The notes: generated by a model from the letters alone, not told the origin. Positions 26,279 through 34,836 are shown, numbered from the stretch's first letter. The stretch: 64,000 nucleotides of DNA from AG2 sp036493735 (GCA_036493735.1 DASXPH010000047.1:3265-67264), one strand, 5' to 3'. Program-made: numbers and translations.

Positions 26279-27182
26279 GGGCCCTCTCCTCCTGCTGCAG
26301 CTCGGGAAGCGCCGGCCAGCCCGACGCATCCGCTCCGTGCCTGACGAGGAACGCGAGCAGCCAACGCTCGAGCCCGAACGCGACACAGGCCGTCGTCACC
26401 GGCTCCCCTGTCGGCAGCGTGATGTCGAACGCGTCGCCGAAGAAGGGCCCGTGCAGATTGAACGACGACGCGGCGATCCGCCGATGTGCGGCGATCGGCA
26501 GCAGGAGCTCGTGCTTGAGCTCCATGAGTTGCTGAAGTAGCTGCTTGGCGCGAGCCGCCGGTGCGAAGAAGGGATCGGTCGCGACTTCGATCGCGCCCTG
26601 CAGCCCGAGGGTGCGCGCGAAGTCCCAGACACGATCGATCGTGCGGACGAGGAACGCACGAGCATCATTCATCGAGCCGAGGCAGACGATCTCACGCATC
26701 GTGAACGTCCAGCCTCGCTCCAACGCGCCGTGACTGCTCTCGTGTCGCCAGCACGCCGCCTGTGCGGTCACGAGACGTGGCGCTTCCAGCACCGATCCGG
26801 CAAGGCTGGAGTACACGTGGTAGCAGACAGCTGGGTTGAGCACCGCTTTCGGTGGCGCGAGTGCACCGCGCACCGCCAACGCCGGATCGTTATGCCCGGC
26901 GACCGCGCGGAGGGCATCGGTGTCGTCGGTCAAATGCGACGCGACGGTGAGCCATTGTGGAAAGGAGGTGAAGTAATCGGCACGCACGAGCGTGGCGAAA
27001 TCGATAGCGGGTGGAACGGACCAGTCGTCGCCGGCCTCCATTCCGCAAAGGGATGCGATCGCCCGCTCGAGGGCGCGTGAGAGCTTCGCGACGTCTCCGC
27101 GCAACGCCGTCACGCCCGGTACCGGTTCCCATAGCTCGCCGCGCTCGCGCAGCGTCGCGATGACTCGGTCACGCGGCCACAT
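26271..27182 (-). CDS. amino acid:[carrier protein] ligase (SerRS-like class II homologue)
   Basis: The enzyme activates an amino acid with ATP and loads it on a carrier protein instead of tRNA. The 303-residue protein (ATG giving MWPRDRVIATL; an upstream start at 27227 is possible) lacks the tRNA-binding coiled coil of SerRS. Motif 2 is seen as CWRHESSHGALERGWTFTMREI (about 144-165) and motif 3 as CVAFGLERWLLAFL (about 261-274). Candidate zinc ligands, as in archaeal-type SerRS and the Bradyrhizobium carrier-protein ligases, are Cys in NPAVCYHVYSSL, Glu in TMREIVCLG and Cys in VTTACVAFG. The partner carrier protein gene overlaps it. Glycine or alanine are substrates in known relatives; the choice here is unknown. 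Confidence 0.85.
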   Translation of the reverse strand: MWPRDRVIATLRERGELWEPVPGVTALRGDVAKLSRALERAIASLCGMEAGDDWSVPPAIDFATLVRADYFTSFPQWLTVASHLTDDTDALRAVAGHNDPALAVRGALAPPKAVLNPAVCYHVYSSLAGSVLEAPRLVTAQAACWRHESSHGALERGWTFTMREIVCLGSMNDARAFLVRTIDRVWDFARTLGLQGAIEVATDPFFAPAARAKQLLQQLMELKHELLLPIAAHRRIAASSFNLHGPFFGDAFDITLPTGEPVTTACVAFGLERWLLAFLVRHGADASGWPALPELQQEERAHA

Positions 27183-27456
27183 CGGCGCCTCCCGTGTCGT
27201 CCCCACGACGTGCAAAAGTGTCGGCAATCTGCCTAACGCTGCGGAAGTAGTCCATGCGAATCCGGGAATCGGGAATGCGGATGTCGAGCGCCCGCTCCGT
27301 CCAGGCGATGAGCTTCAGGATGCGAATGGAGTTGATGAGTCCATCGGCAAAGAGCGCCGTGTCGGCGTCTATCGTGACACTCGGTGGAACAAGCGTTCTG
27401 TTGATCCACTCGACTGTGCGCGCGACGAACGACGCGTAGTCCATTTGCGCGCTCAT
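27169..27456 (-). CDS. carrier protein (ACP/PCP-like)
   Basis: A 95-residue acidic carrier protein. The phosphopantetheine site is the Ser of FADGLINSIRILKLIAW (near residue 43), matching the usual D-S-(I/L) helix start but with Asn before Ser. IPDSRIRMDYFRSVRQIADTF gives the later helices. The ATGA overlap with the dehydrogenase gene and the 14-base overlap with the ligase gene indicate coupled translation with both. It should be primed by the phosphopantetheinyl transferase of this cluster and charged by the ligase. It resembles the small carrier proteins encoded next to known amino acid:carrier-protein ligases. Confidence 0.85.
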   Translation of the reverse strand: MSAQMDYASFVARTVEWINRTLVPPSVTIDADTALFADGLINSIRILKLIAWTERALDIRIPDSRIRMDYFRSVRQIADTFARRGDDTGGADVAA

Positions 27457-28556
27457 GCGGCACTCCTCGCCAAAGCGTCGACGCGTGTGGACACCATGCG
27501 ATCGAGCATCGCCGGCCAGAACTCACGGACCGCGGGCGCTGGGTGACCGAGCAGAGTGTCGGCGTTCGTCGTGACGAATCGCTTGGGCAATGCGAGCTGC
27601 GGTACGAAATGCGAGAGCGCGCGGGTGATCCGCTTGAGCGACGCGTCCGCGACGTCCTCGACGGTCTGTTCGAAGAGCGCGTACGTCGCCAACTCGGCGA
27701 GCGCCGGCCGTGCGATGCCACGACGCCGCCAATCGGGGTCGCGTGCCCAGCGCTCGTACGTCACGTCGAGGAGCTCGACGAGTGGTAATGCGCCCTCACC
27801 GGCGCAGAGATGCACGGTGCGCCCATGGGCGCTTTCGGCGAGCGCGAGTCGCGCGATCGCGTCCGCGACGTAGGCAGTAGTGACGACGTCGATGGTGGAT
27901 CCGGCGACACCCGGCATCATGGCGACGAGCCCGCCATACAGGAGCCGGAGCGCGCGATGCACGGCGTTCACCTGCGTCACGCGCCCATCGATGCCATCGC
28001 AGACGATGGTGCTCGGCCGGAAGATCACCCAACTTGCCGCGTCGGCGCGCACGAGCTGCTCAGCTTCGTACTTCGACTGCTCGTACGCGTTCACCCAACC
28101 GTCACTTCCGCCGCTCGGGTCTTCCGCGATCACGCCTGTGCAGCGGCCGGCGACGAAGGCAGTGCTGACGTGCGCGACGTGTATCGCCGAGGCACACTCG
28201 TCTCCGAGCTCGAGAACGCACCTCGTGCCCGTGGTATTCACCTCGCGGGCCCGATCGAGCGAGTTCGAAAATGTCGTATCGGCAGCGAGATGGACGATCG
28301 CCGACAGCTTGCGACATAGGAGCGCGTGGTCGTTGGGCGCGAGCCCGAGCTCCGGCACGCGCAAGTCGCCCTGGACGGGCACCACTCGGCGAACGTCCTC
28401 GAGTGCGACCGAGGCAACGGACCACCGCGCGAGATCGCGCACGAGCACGTAAACGTGCAGGAGCGGATCGTCGGCGAGGAGTCGCGCCAATACCTGACGT
28501 CCGAGCAGGCCTGTAGCGCCGGTCAAGAGAATGGAACGTCCTGAGGTCATGGTCAT
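27453..28556 (-). CDS. thioester-reductase-like NAD(P)-dependent SDR (NAD_binding_4)
   Basis: The 367-residue extended short-chain dehydrogenase has Rossmann motif ILLTGATGLLGRQVLARLL (about 8-26), VQGDLRVPELGL, IVHLAADTTFSNS and the catalytic triad region: Ser in VAHVSTAFVAG, then Y-x3-K in NAYEQSKYEAEQL (about 185-195). The GDL-P-LGL and STAFVAG-G patterns match the NAD_binding_4 reductases of carboxylic-acid reductases and NRPS R domains, which release carrier-bound acyl groups as aldehydes or alcohols. In this cluster it is the best candidate for reductive release. Its ATG overlaps the KASIII stop by ATGA, and its stop overlaps the carrier-protein ATG the same way. Confidence 0.82.
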   Translation of the reverse strand: MTMTSGRSILLTGATGLLGRQVLARLLADDPLLHVYVLVRDLARWSVASVALEDVRRVVPVQGDLRVPELGLAPNDHALLCRKLSAIVHLAADTTFSNSLDRAREVNTTGTRCVLELGDECASAIHVAHVSTAFVAGRCTGVIAEDPSGGSDGWVNAYEQSKYEAEQLVRADAASWVIFRPSTIVCDGIDGRVTQVNAVHRALRLLYGGLVAMMPGVAGSTIDVVTTAYVADAIARLALAESAHGRTVHLCAGEGALPLVELLDVTYERWARDPDWRRRGIARPALAELATYALFEQTVEDVADASLKRITRALSHFVPQLALPKRFVTTNADTLLGHPAPAVREFWPAMLDRMVSTRVDALARSAA

Positions 28557-29521
28557 GCCTCGACGGCCAGCGCCGTCCAGTGGGCGCCGAAGCCATAAGA
28601 GAAGAGGAGCAGGCGATCGCCGGGCCGCACGTTGCCGTCGTCGAGTGCGTCGCGCAGGTTGATGAAATTGTCGCCGGCGAGTGTGTGCCCGAGGCGACTG
28701 ATGTTGCGGCACCAGAGTCGCTCGCGCGCGATGCCGGTGAGGCCGAGCAGGATCTCCCAGCTGCGGACGCTCACGTTGTGAGGAATCACCCAGGTGACAT
28801 CGTTAGGCGACCAGTGCGCGCTGTTGAGTGTTTGGGCGATCACGTGCCGCGCGGTGGGGAAATAGGAAGCGACGATCTCGTTGCGCAGTGCGTCGCCATC
28901 CCAGTAGTAGCCCTTCGTCACGTGGGACGAAGCGACGATCCGATTGCGCTCGGCGCCCGCTTCGACCAAGAGCGCGACCGCGGCGTCGGCAGTGCAGTTG
29001 TAGATCGCCTCACGCCCCGCGCAGTTGGGGAAGAATTCCGACGAAACGCAGAGCACGCGCTGCGCTTCGCCGGCGGCAATCAGCGAGCGCGCGATCCGGA
29101 CACCGGCAAAGAGCGAGGTGCACGCCGCCTGATCGAGCGCGAGCACCGATGCTCGGTCGAGATCGAGGTCATATTGGAGGCGCGTCGCCGGATACTGGAA
29201 GCGGCGGGTGGTAGCGAGCTGACCGGCGGCGTCGGCCGCGCTTCCCGCGCGCGCGAACGCTACGGCGGGCGTGCCGCAGTAGAGCAGTGCGTCGATGCTT
29301 GCCGGAGTGATCGACCGCTCGCGCAGCAGCGACCACGCTGCCGCGAGGGCGAGATCATAGGGCGTCTCCTCGTCGGCGACCGCGACCTCGGCAAAGCCGA
29401 GCCGCGCGAGCATGCGCGGCTCGCTCTCCAGCTCGCCGAGCGCGTGAAGCTCACCTAACGAGCGCCGTGTGGGTGGCAGGACGTAAGCGATGCCGCTGAT
29501 CCCGATCGGCGGCGCCATCAT
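28553..29521 (-). CDS. 3-oxoacyl-ACP synthase III-like (KASIII) condensing enzyme
   Basis: A 322-residue thiolase-fold enzyme of normal FabH length. The catalytic triad is present: Cys in ALDQAACTSLFAGVRIA (about residue 114), His in WVIPHNVSVRSWEI (about 243) and Asn in GHTLAGDNFINLRD (about 275). The flanking sequences differ from housekeeping FabH, which has a GNTSAAS-type Asn loop, so it is more like KASIII enzymes of secondary metabolism. It may condense an acyl starter with a carrier-bound unit or act as an acyltransferase. The ATG at 29521 overlaps the PPTase stop by ATGA; the longer upstream frame is Arg-rich and rejected. Confidence 0.85.
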   Translation of the reverse strand: MMAPPIGISGIAYVLPPTRRSLGELHALGELESEPRMLARLGFAEVAVADEETPYDLALAAAWSLLRERSITPASIDALLYCGTPAVAFARAGSAADAAGQLATTRRFQYPATRLQYDLDLDRASVLALDQAACTSLFAGVRIARSLIAAGEAQRVLCVSSEFFPNCAGREAIYNCTADAAVALLVEAGAERNRIVASSHVTKGYYWDGDALRNEIVASYFPTARHVIAQTLNSAHWSPNDVTWVIPHNVSVRSWEILLGLTGIARERLWCRNISRLGHTLAGDNFINLRDALDDGNVRPGDRLLLFSYGFGAHWTALAVEA

Positions 29522-30195
29522 GCGGCCTCCAGTACGACGACCGCGGCCACCATGCCAAGCAGGCGCGGAAGTCTCACGACATACGCACGCGCGGGCTGCC
29601 ACTCGCTGTCGACGCGCACACCGGAGAGGAGGCGATCGTCGCTCGTGACGTCGAGCTCGAGCGCCGCGAATGGCAAATCTGCGTTGAGCCGAAGCGCCTT
29701 CCACGCCGCTTCCTTGAGCACCCACGCCAGCGTCGCGTCGAGGCGGCGCATGGCACGCTCGCCCGTACCAAGAAAGAGACGGCGCTCATGAGGGGCGATG
29801 GTGCCTTCGCGCTCGACGTCGACTCCGATAGGCGTCGTCGGATCGCTGGCCGCGGCGACGGCGACACCGTCGCAGTGACCAATCGAGAGGGTGACCGCCA
29901 GCGGTGTCCACGATCCATGCGCGAGGAGCGAGCAGGTCGGCGCGCCGGCGATTTGTGTCATGAGGCAAAGCCGATTGATCGACGCGCCGCGCCGCCTTGC
30001 CACGGCGCGTTTCGCGGCGCAACGGCCGGCGAGCCAATCGCCGCGGCGTATGTCGTACCGCAGCGCGTCGTATTCACTCCGCTCAGCTGCAGTCAGGATC
30101 TCGGTCCCGATCGCGGCCCGGTGGGCAATAGCAAGTGTGAATGGGGTGCGCCCGAGTGGGCGCGCCGACCTGGCTGTCCGCATCCATCTTCTCAT
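29518..30195 (-). CDS. 4'-phosphopantetheinyl transferase (Sfp type), first gene of the cluster
   Basis: It transfers phosphopantetheine from CoA to the carrier protein. The 225-residue size and two-lobed pattern fit Sfp/EntD enzymes. Motifs are LSIGHCDGVAVAAAS (the CoA-binding SISHS-like site), IGVDVEREG (the metal-binding GVDVE) and WVLKEAAWKAL (W-x-x-KEA-x-x-K). An ATG twelve bases further in is an alternative start with a better purine-rich lead. As the most upstream gene of a ten-gene chain with overlaps or two-base gaps, it probably follows the cluster promoter; a 13-bp imperfect inverted repeat sits immediately before it. Confidence 0.88.
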   Translation of the reverse strand: MRRWMRTARSARPLGRTPFTLAIAHRAAIGTEILTAAERSEYDALRYDIRRGDWLAGRCAAKRAVARRRGASINRLCLMTQIAGAPTCSLLAHGSWTPLAVTLSIGHCDGVAVAAASDPTTPIGVDVEREGTIAPHERRLFLGTGERAMRRLDATLAWVLKEAAWKALRLNADLPFAALELDVTSDDRLLSGVRVDSEWQPARAYVVRLPRLLGMVAAVVVLEAA

Positions 30196-30243
30196 CGTTG
30201 AGGACTGGTGCAGAATGTCCGTCCGCGCGCCCAGTCCTCATCG
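30196..30243. promoter_or_regulatory. inverted repeat at the head of the biosynthetic operon
   Basis: CGTTGAGGACTGG (30196-30208) and CCAGTCCTCATCG (30231-30243) pair with one mismatch in 13, around a 22-nt loop. The site abuts the PPTase start and lies in the divergent gap to the ADOP gene, so it could be an operator or a leader hairpin of the cluster transcript. No promoter hexamers could be assigned with confidence. Confidence 0.5.
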
Positions 30244-30335
30244 GGAGAGTGACGTAGCCGTGGCCCGGCGATTACGTAGGGGCGGGGCGGGGGACACGTG
30301 TCTATGTTCTCCGAGGAGCCCAACCCCAAGGTCCG

Positions 30336-32759
30336 ATGGATCGCTTGCGTCAGGATATACGCGTCGCGCTGCGCGGCTTCCGCCGCACCCCATCGTTCAC
30401 GATCACCGCCATCGCGATCCTCGCCATCGGGATCGGCATGGCCGTCGCGATGTTCACTGTCTACGACGCGGTGGTCGTTCGGAATCTGCCCGTTCCGGCG
30501 CAGGACCGGATCGTCGAGCTCTTCACCTATCGGGACAACCCGAACACCGACTACTACCTGTTGCGCGGCGATCTGCGCCAGGTCGCGGCGGGCAGCCTAA
30601 CGATGCACGACATTGCCGGCGTCGCGCACTGGGGCGAAGTAACGGCGCCATTTCTCGACGGCGACCGAACGCTCATTATCGGGCGGACATTCGTTAGCGG
30701 CAACTTCTTCGACGTGCTCGGTGCCCGGCCGCTGCTCGGCCGCTTCATGCGACCGAGCGATGACCTGCCTGGCGCCGCGCCGGTGCTCGTGCTCAGCTAC
30801 AGCGCGTGGAAGCGCTTCTTCGACGCCGATCCACACGTCGTCGGCAGGAAACTGGTCGAGCCCTACTCGCGACGTGGCTTCGAGGTCATCGGCGTCGCGC
30901 CAGCGGGATTGGATTATCCCACGGGCGTCGGCGTCTGGATGCCACCCTGGCAACCGTCGGACAATCTCTCCGTCATCGCCCTCGCGCGGATCGCGCCCGG
31001 CGCGTCGGTGCGTGACGCACAGGAGGAATTTTTCGCGAAGATGCGCCGCCTGCCCCAGATCGACGTCGGCGGTCCTCGCGACTACAAGGGTGTGCACATT
31101 CGTACCTTCACCCAGGCGGTCGTCGGCAACGTTCGGCCGACACTCGTGACGCTCACGGCGGCTGTCGGTCTCCTGCTGCTCATCGCGTGTGTCAACGTCG
31201 GCAACCTCCTCCTCGTGCGCGCCGCGGAACGAGCACGCGAGCTCTCGATACGTCGCGCGCTCGGCGCATCATTGGGTATGATCGTCAGGCAGCTCGTGGT
31301 CGAGAGCGCGCTGCTCGGGGTTGCCGGTGGCGTGCTCGGCTTCCTCACCGCTATCGCGCTCATCAAGCTCCTCATTGCCGCCGCGCCGCCCAAGTTGCCA
31401 CGGCTCGACGACATCGCTATTGCCGGCATGCCGCTCGGCATGGCGCTTCTCGTCACCATCGGCGCCGTGGGCCTCTTTGGTGTGGTGCCCGCGCTGCTTG
31501 GCTCGTCGTCCGAGCTCGCGTCGCCGCTGCGCTTCGATTCGCGCGCGGGACGGACGACGCGTGGCGGCCAGCGGCTGCGTCGCACGCTCGTAGGGTTGCA
31601 GGTGGCACTCGCCCTCGTCATGCTCGCCGGCGCCGGCCTGCTCGTCCGCAGCCTCGAGCACCTCCAGAGCATCACCCTCGGTTACAACCCGGAGCACCTC
31701 ACGCTCGTCGACGTGACGTTCACGCCTAACGAATACGGTGGCGTGTCCGGCAACGTCGATCAGCGCAAGCTGAACAATCTCGCGGACCTTCTGGTGCCAG
31801 CGTGGCGGGCGATTCCGGGGGTTGCCGGCGTGACCCCGTCGCTGGTCCCGCCATTTCTCGGACCGGGTATCTTCGTCGGCCCCGCGCTCAAAGAGGGCAA
31901 CTCGCCGCAGGAGGACAAAGCCGCGCCCCAGATGCCCGTCGAGGCGGGGGGAACGGACTACTTCCGCGTCATGGGCATTCACCTCCTGCGCGGCCGAGGC
32001 TTCACCGACGCGGACCGGGAGGATGCACAATATGTCGCCGTCGTGAGCCAGAGCGCGGCGCGGCGTCTGTGGCCTAACGAAGACCCGATCGGCAAGCGGA
32101 TGCATTACTGGTCTGCGGATACGATCTGGCGCACCGTCGTCGGCGTCGCTGACGATATTCGGTGGCGATCGCTCCGCGATCCGACGCCGACGATCTACTT
32201 GCCATGGCGACAGGCGTACTGGCAGGGGTCTTTCGCCATCCGGACGTCCGGCGATGTCAGCGCGGTTCTCCCCGCCATCCGTCGCGCGACGCACGAGATC
32301 AATCCCGTGCTGACGGTCTGGGAGGCGCTTCCGATGGACAACCTGCTCGCGGGTCCGCTCGCGCAGCCGCGCCTCGGGGCGTTGCTTCTTGGCGCGTTCG
32401 CGTTTGTGTCGATGCTGCTGGCGGCGATTGGCCTGTATGGCGTAATGGCGGCGATCGTGACGGCGACGACCCGGGAGATCGGCGTCCGCGCCGCCCTTGG
32501 CGCGAGCCCAGAGCGGCTGCGTCGTGACGTTCTCGCCGAGGCGTTAGGCATGGCCGGTGCGGGCGTCATGGTCGGGTTGGTCGTCGCGCTCGGCGCGTCG
32601 CGTCTGCTGTCGTCATTGCTGTTCGAGGTGAGCCCCGGCGATCCACTTGCGGTGATTGGCGCACTCGTCGTCCTGCTCCTCGTCGCGCTCGGGGCAGCGT
32701 ACATTCCAGCGCGTCGCGCGACTCGCATCGACCCAGCGACGGCGCTCCGGGCTGATTGA
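30336..32759 (+). CDS. ADOP-family (MacB/FtsX-like) ABC permease
   Basis: A complete 807-residue orphan permease. It lacks the N-terminal prefix domain of the other ADOP proteins and starts straight at MDRLRQDIRVALRGFRRTPSF. The first helix (AIAILAIGIGMAVAMFTVYDAVVV) is followed by a MacB-type periplasmic domain, then an FtsX block near 265-365 (VGLLLLIACVNVGNLLLVRAAERARELSIRRALGAS), a second periplasmic domain, and a last FtsX block ending RIDPATALRAD. No ATPase gene is near. It is divergent from the carrier-protein cluster and could share regulation or help export its product, but that is speculation. It contains four copies of the CCTAACG/CGTTAGG word. Confidence 0.88.
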   Translation: MDRLRQDIRVALRGFRRTPSFTITAIAILAIGIGMAVAMFTVYDAVVVRNLPVPAQDRIVELFTYRDNPNTDYYLLRGDLRQVAAGSLTMHDIAGVAHWGEVTAPFLDGDRTLIIGRTFVSGNFFDVLGARPLLGRFMRPSDDLPGAAPVLVLSYSAWKRFFDADPHVVGRKLVEPYSRRGFEVIGVAPAGLDYPTGVGVWMPPWQPSDNLSVIALARIAPGASVRDAQEEFFAKMRRLPQIDVGGPRDYKGVHIRTFTQAVVGNVRPTLVTLTAAVGLLLLIACVNVGNLLLVRAAERARELSIRRALGASLGMIVRQLVVESALLGVAGGVLGFLTAIALIKLLIAAAPPKLPRLDDIAIAGMPLGMALLVTIGAVGLFGVVPALLGSSSELASPLRFDSRAGRTTRGGQRLRRTLVGLQVALALVMLAGAGLLVRSLEHLQSITLGYNPEHLTLVDVTFTPNEYGGVSGNVDQRKLNNLADLLVPAWRAIPGVAGVTPSLVPPFLGPGIFVGPALKEGNSPQEDKAAPQMPVEAGGTDYFRVMGIHLLRGRGFTDADREDAQYVAVVSQSAARRLWPNEDPIGKRMHYWSADTIWRTVVGVADDIRWRSLRDPTPTIYLPWRQAYWQGSFAIRTSGDVSAVLPAIRRATHEINPVLTVWEALPMDNLLAGPLAQPRLGALLLGAFAFVSMLLAAIGLYGVMAAIVTATTREIGVRAALGASPERLRRDVLAEALGMAGAGVMVGLVVALGASRLLSSLLFEVSPGDPLAVIGALVVLLLVALGAAYIPARRATRIDPATALRAD

Positions 32760-32762
32760 TCG

Positions 32763-32846
32763 GTGAACGGTGGTCAGTGATCGGTGATCGATAGACCTCA
32801 GTTCACGACTCACAGCTCACCGTTCACTGTTCACCGTCCACCGACC
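32763..32846. repeat. heptad-phased inverted-repeat element D
   Basis: Twelve 7-nt units in unbroken phase. The first four resemble GTGATCG; the last six resemble ACCGTTC, roughly the complement of the first set with shifted phase. It begins four bases after the ADOP stop and ends nine bases before the LmbE-like start, filling the whole gap, so it may be a terminator or part of the leader of the next gene. Confidence 0.75.
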
Positions 32847-32855
32847 CTACCGACC

Positions 32856-33614
32856 ATGAGCGACACGAACCCGACCCGTCGTGAATTTCTGCAGCGCTCG
32901 GCTGCGACCGCGGCGCCGGCTCTGATCGGGCTGCATGCATCGCTACCATCGGGCGCAGCTCCGCTGAAGGTGGTCTGCGTCGGCGGTCATCCCGACGATC
33001 CTGAATCTGGCTGCGGCGGGGCGCTCGCTCGTTACGCCGCTGCCGGCGATTCCGTGACCATCGTCTATCTCACACGCGGCGAGCGCGGCATCGACGGCAA
33101 GTCGCTGGACGAGGCGGCGCGCATTCGCACCGCGGAGTCGGAGTCGGCGTGCAAGTTTATAGGCGCAAAGCCGGTCTTCTTTGGCCAGATCGACGGCGCG
33201 ACGGAAGTCACCCATGCGCACGTCGACGCGATGACGAAGCTGCTCGCCGCCCAGCAGCCGGACGTGCTGTTCGCGCACTGGCCGGTGGACACGCACATGG
33301 ACCACCAGGTTGCGAGCTTACTCACCATCCGCGCGTGGATGCAGCTCCGCAGCCCGGCACTCTACTTCTTCGAGGTAAACAGCGGCAGCCAGACCGAGGG
33401 ATTCTACCCGAACACTTACGTGGACATCTCGGCTGTCGTCGAGCAGAAGAAGCGCGCGCTCTTCGCGCACGTGAGCCAGGACGGCCAGGGTATCTGGCGC
33501 GAGCACCACGCGATCATGGCAACGTGGCGTGGACGCGAAGCAGGTGTGGCCGCGGCCGAAGGTTATGTGCACCTCGATCGCGTGAGCACGACAAGCAAGC
33601 TTCCCGGGATGTGA
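32856..33614 (+). CDS. exported PIG-L/LmbE-family deacetylase
   Basis: A 252-residue zinc-dependent N-deacetylase of the family that includes MshB and GlcNAc-PI deacetylase. The N-terminus MSDTNPTRREFLQRSAATAAPALIG carries a Tat-type RR motif and hydrophobic stretch. Zinc ligands are visible as VCVGGHPDDPE (HPDD, near residue 45) and DTHMDHQVASLL (H-x-x-H, about 147-150). YLTRGERGIDGKS is the substrate-loop signature. Export suggests a periplasmic sugar or aminoacyl-sugar substrate. The gene stands alone between two heptad elements. Confidence 0.85.
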   Translation: MSDTNPTRREFLQRSAATAAPALIGLHASLPSGAAPLKVVCVGGHPDDPESGCGGALARYAAAGDSVTIVYLTRGERGIDGKSLDEAARIRTAESESACKFIGAKPVFFGQIDGATEVTHAHVDAMTKLLAAQQPDVLFAHWPVDTHMDHQVASLLTIRAWMQLRSPALYFFEVNSGSQTEGFYPNTYVDISAVVEQKKRALFAHVSQDGQGIWREHHAIMATWRGREAGVAAAEGYVHLDRVSTTSKLPGM

Positions 33615-33617
33615 TTG

Positions 33618-33645
33618 CGTGGCGCGGGACGCGTGGCGCGTGACG
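33618..33645. repeat. heptad tandem repeat E (unit CGTGGCG)
   Basis: Four 7-nt units, two of them exactly CGTGGCG, the others CGGGACG and CGTGACG, fill the gap between the convergent LmbE-like and zinc-ribbon genes. The unit is the same as in element B at 13321. Confidence 0.65.
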
Positions 33646-33648
33646 CGA

Positions 33649-34242
33649 CTACTCCGTGAGGAACGACAGGTCGCGCGGCAGGGCGTAGCGCTCGTAGCAA
33701 TCCGGGCAGAGCCAGTTCTCCTTTGAATCTATATACCCCTGGGGACTCGCGGCATCGATGTGCACGTTGCAAAGCGCACAGTGCTCATGGTCCCACGCTC
33801 CCTCGCGTATGCCAAGGTCTACAGCACCCTCGAGCAACTCCATTTCGACTGGCTGCCAGCCGACTATGCCGCCAAGTTGGAAATAACGCGCGGGTGCGCC
33901 CACAAAAAGGCGAGCCTCCCACCGACCCGCGAGGATCATGTCGACATGATAGCGCTGCCAGTACTGGTCGATGTACGGGAAAACACGACCAGGTACGAGC
34001 TCAGGCTCGTACTCTGCGTCGGGTGTGACAAATTCGACAATCTCGTCTGGCGAGGTTGGAACGCGTGACAGGCTGCCGTTGATCTGATACTCATCACGCG
34101 TTCCGTAAAGCGAGCCGCGGTCGTTACGGACACCGTTCAGATGCGAGAAGCGCCCAAGGAGCACCGTGGTGCCGTCCTCGTGGCCGTGTGATGCGCGAAC
34201 TTCGAGAATGCTGAACTGCGGAAGTCCGGTGAGATCAACCAT
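33649..34242 (-). CDS. hypothetical protein with C-terminal zinc ribbon
   Basis: I do not recognise this 197-residue soluble protein. The C-terminus has two Cys pairs, CALC and CPDC, separated by about 20 residues, followed by YERYALPRDL, a plausible zinc ribbon. The N-terminal half is rich in beta-strand patterns (FSILEVRASHGHEDGTTVLLG) and contains conserved-looking FPYIDQYWQRYHVDM. Its stop is 12 bases before nothing else on that strand; upstream, a small membrane-protein gene ends 12 bases away in the same direction, so the two are probably co-transcribed. Codon use is like its neighbours. Confidence 0.65.
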   Translation of the reverse strand: MVDLTGLPQFSILEVRASHGHEDGTTVLLGRFSHLNGVRNDRGSLYGTRDEYQINGSLSRVPTSPDEIVEFVTPDAEYEPELVPGRVFPYIDQYWQRYHVDMILAGRWEARLFVGAPARYFQLGGIVGWQPVEMELLEGAVDLGIREGAWDHEHCALCNVHIDAASPQGYIDSKENWLCPDCYERYALPRDLSFLTE

Positions 34243-34254
34243 CTGGCAGGCGTA

Positions 34255-34836
34255 TCAACCAGCCGCGCCAGGCCACCGGCCGTTCACGGAGAAACCGAGC
34301 AGCATCCCTCCGGCCCAGCCGATAGTTCCGAAGAGCAGGCCGAAGAAGATTGCCGTGAAGCCGAGACCGAAGGCGATCCCCAGCGCCTGGACGCGCTCCG
34401 ACTGATTGGCGCGGCGCGCCGCCTCCTGTTGAGCCATGCCCGGCGCGATGCGATCCAGCCACGCGGGAGGTGGTGTCCGCGCCGACGCCGTCTGCGCCGA
34501 GTCTGTCACGTGCTGTATCTGCTTCCAGGTTCCCGACGGCACGAACGCGGACACCAGACCGGCGTACAGCGCCGTCGCCGCGACCACACCGCACATCGCT
34601 GCAACCCAATGGCCGATGGCCGGCAACCTCTTCCCGCGGCGTCGCCAGAGCCATGCGCCGATGGCCATGCCGATCGGCGCGGCAAAGGCCGCGCCGAGTG
34701 AGAAGAGCGCGCCAACCACGAGTACCGCGAAGGCGCCGAGGAAGGCGAACACTCGCGCGACCGCGCCGGCGCGCGGCGCTGCGGTGGCCGCGGGTGGGAA
34801 TGCGGTAACGGGGATCGGTTCCGAAGGATTCGTCAT
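34255..34836 (-). CDS. integral membrane protein, unknown function
   Basis: A 193-residue protein with about four hydrophobic segments (about 28-50, 52-65, 77-98 and 148-180), a Pro/Ala-rich N-terminus, and Gly-rich small-residue packing in the last helices (FGLGFTAIFFGLLFGTIGWAGGMLLGF). No motif identifies it. It lies between an ADOP gene and the zinc-ribbon gene, all on the minus strand. The gap to the ADOP stop is 69 bases. Confidence 0.65.
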   Translation of the reverse strand: MTNPSEPIPVTAFPPAATAAPRAGAVARVFAFLGAFAVLVVGALFSLGAAFAAPIGMAIGAWLWRRRGKRLPAIGHWVAAMCGVVAATALYAGLVSAFVPSGTWKQIQHVTDSAQTASARTPPPAWLDRIAPGMAQQEAARRANQSERVQALGIAFGLGFTAIFFGLLFGTIGWAGGMLLGFSVNGRWPGAAG

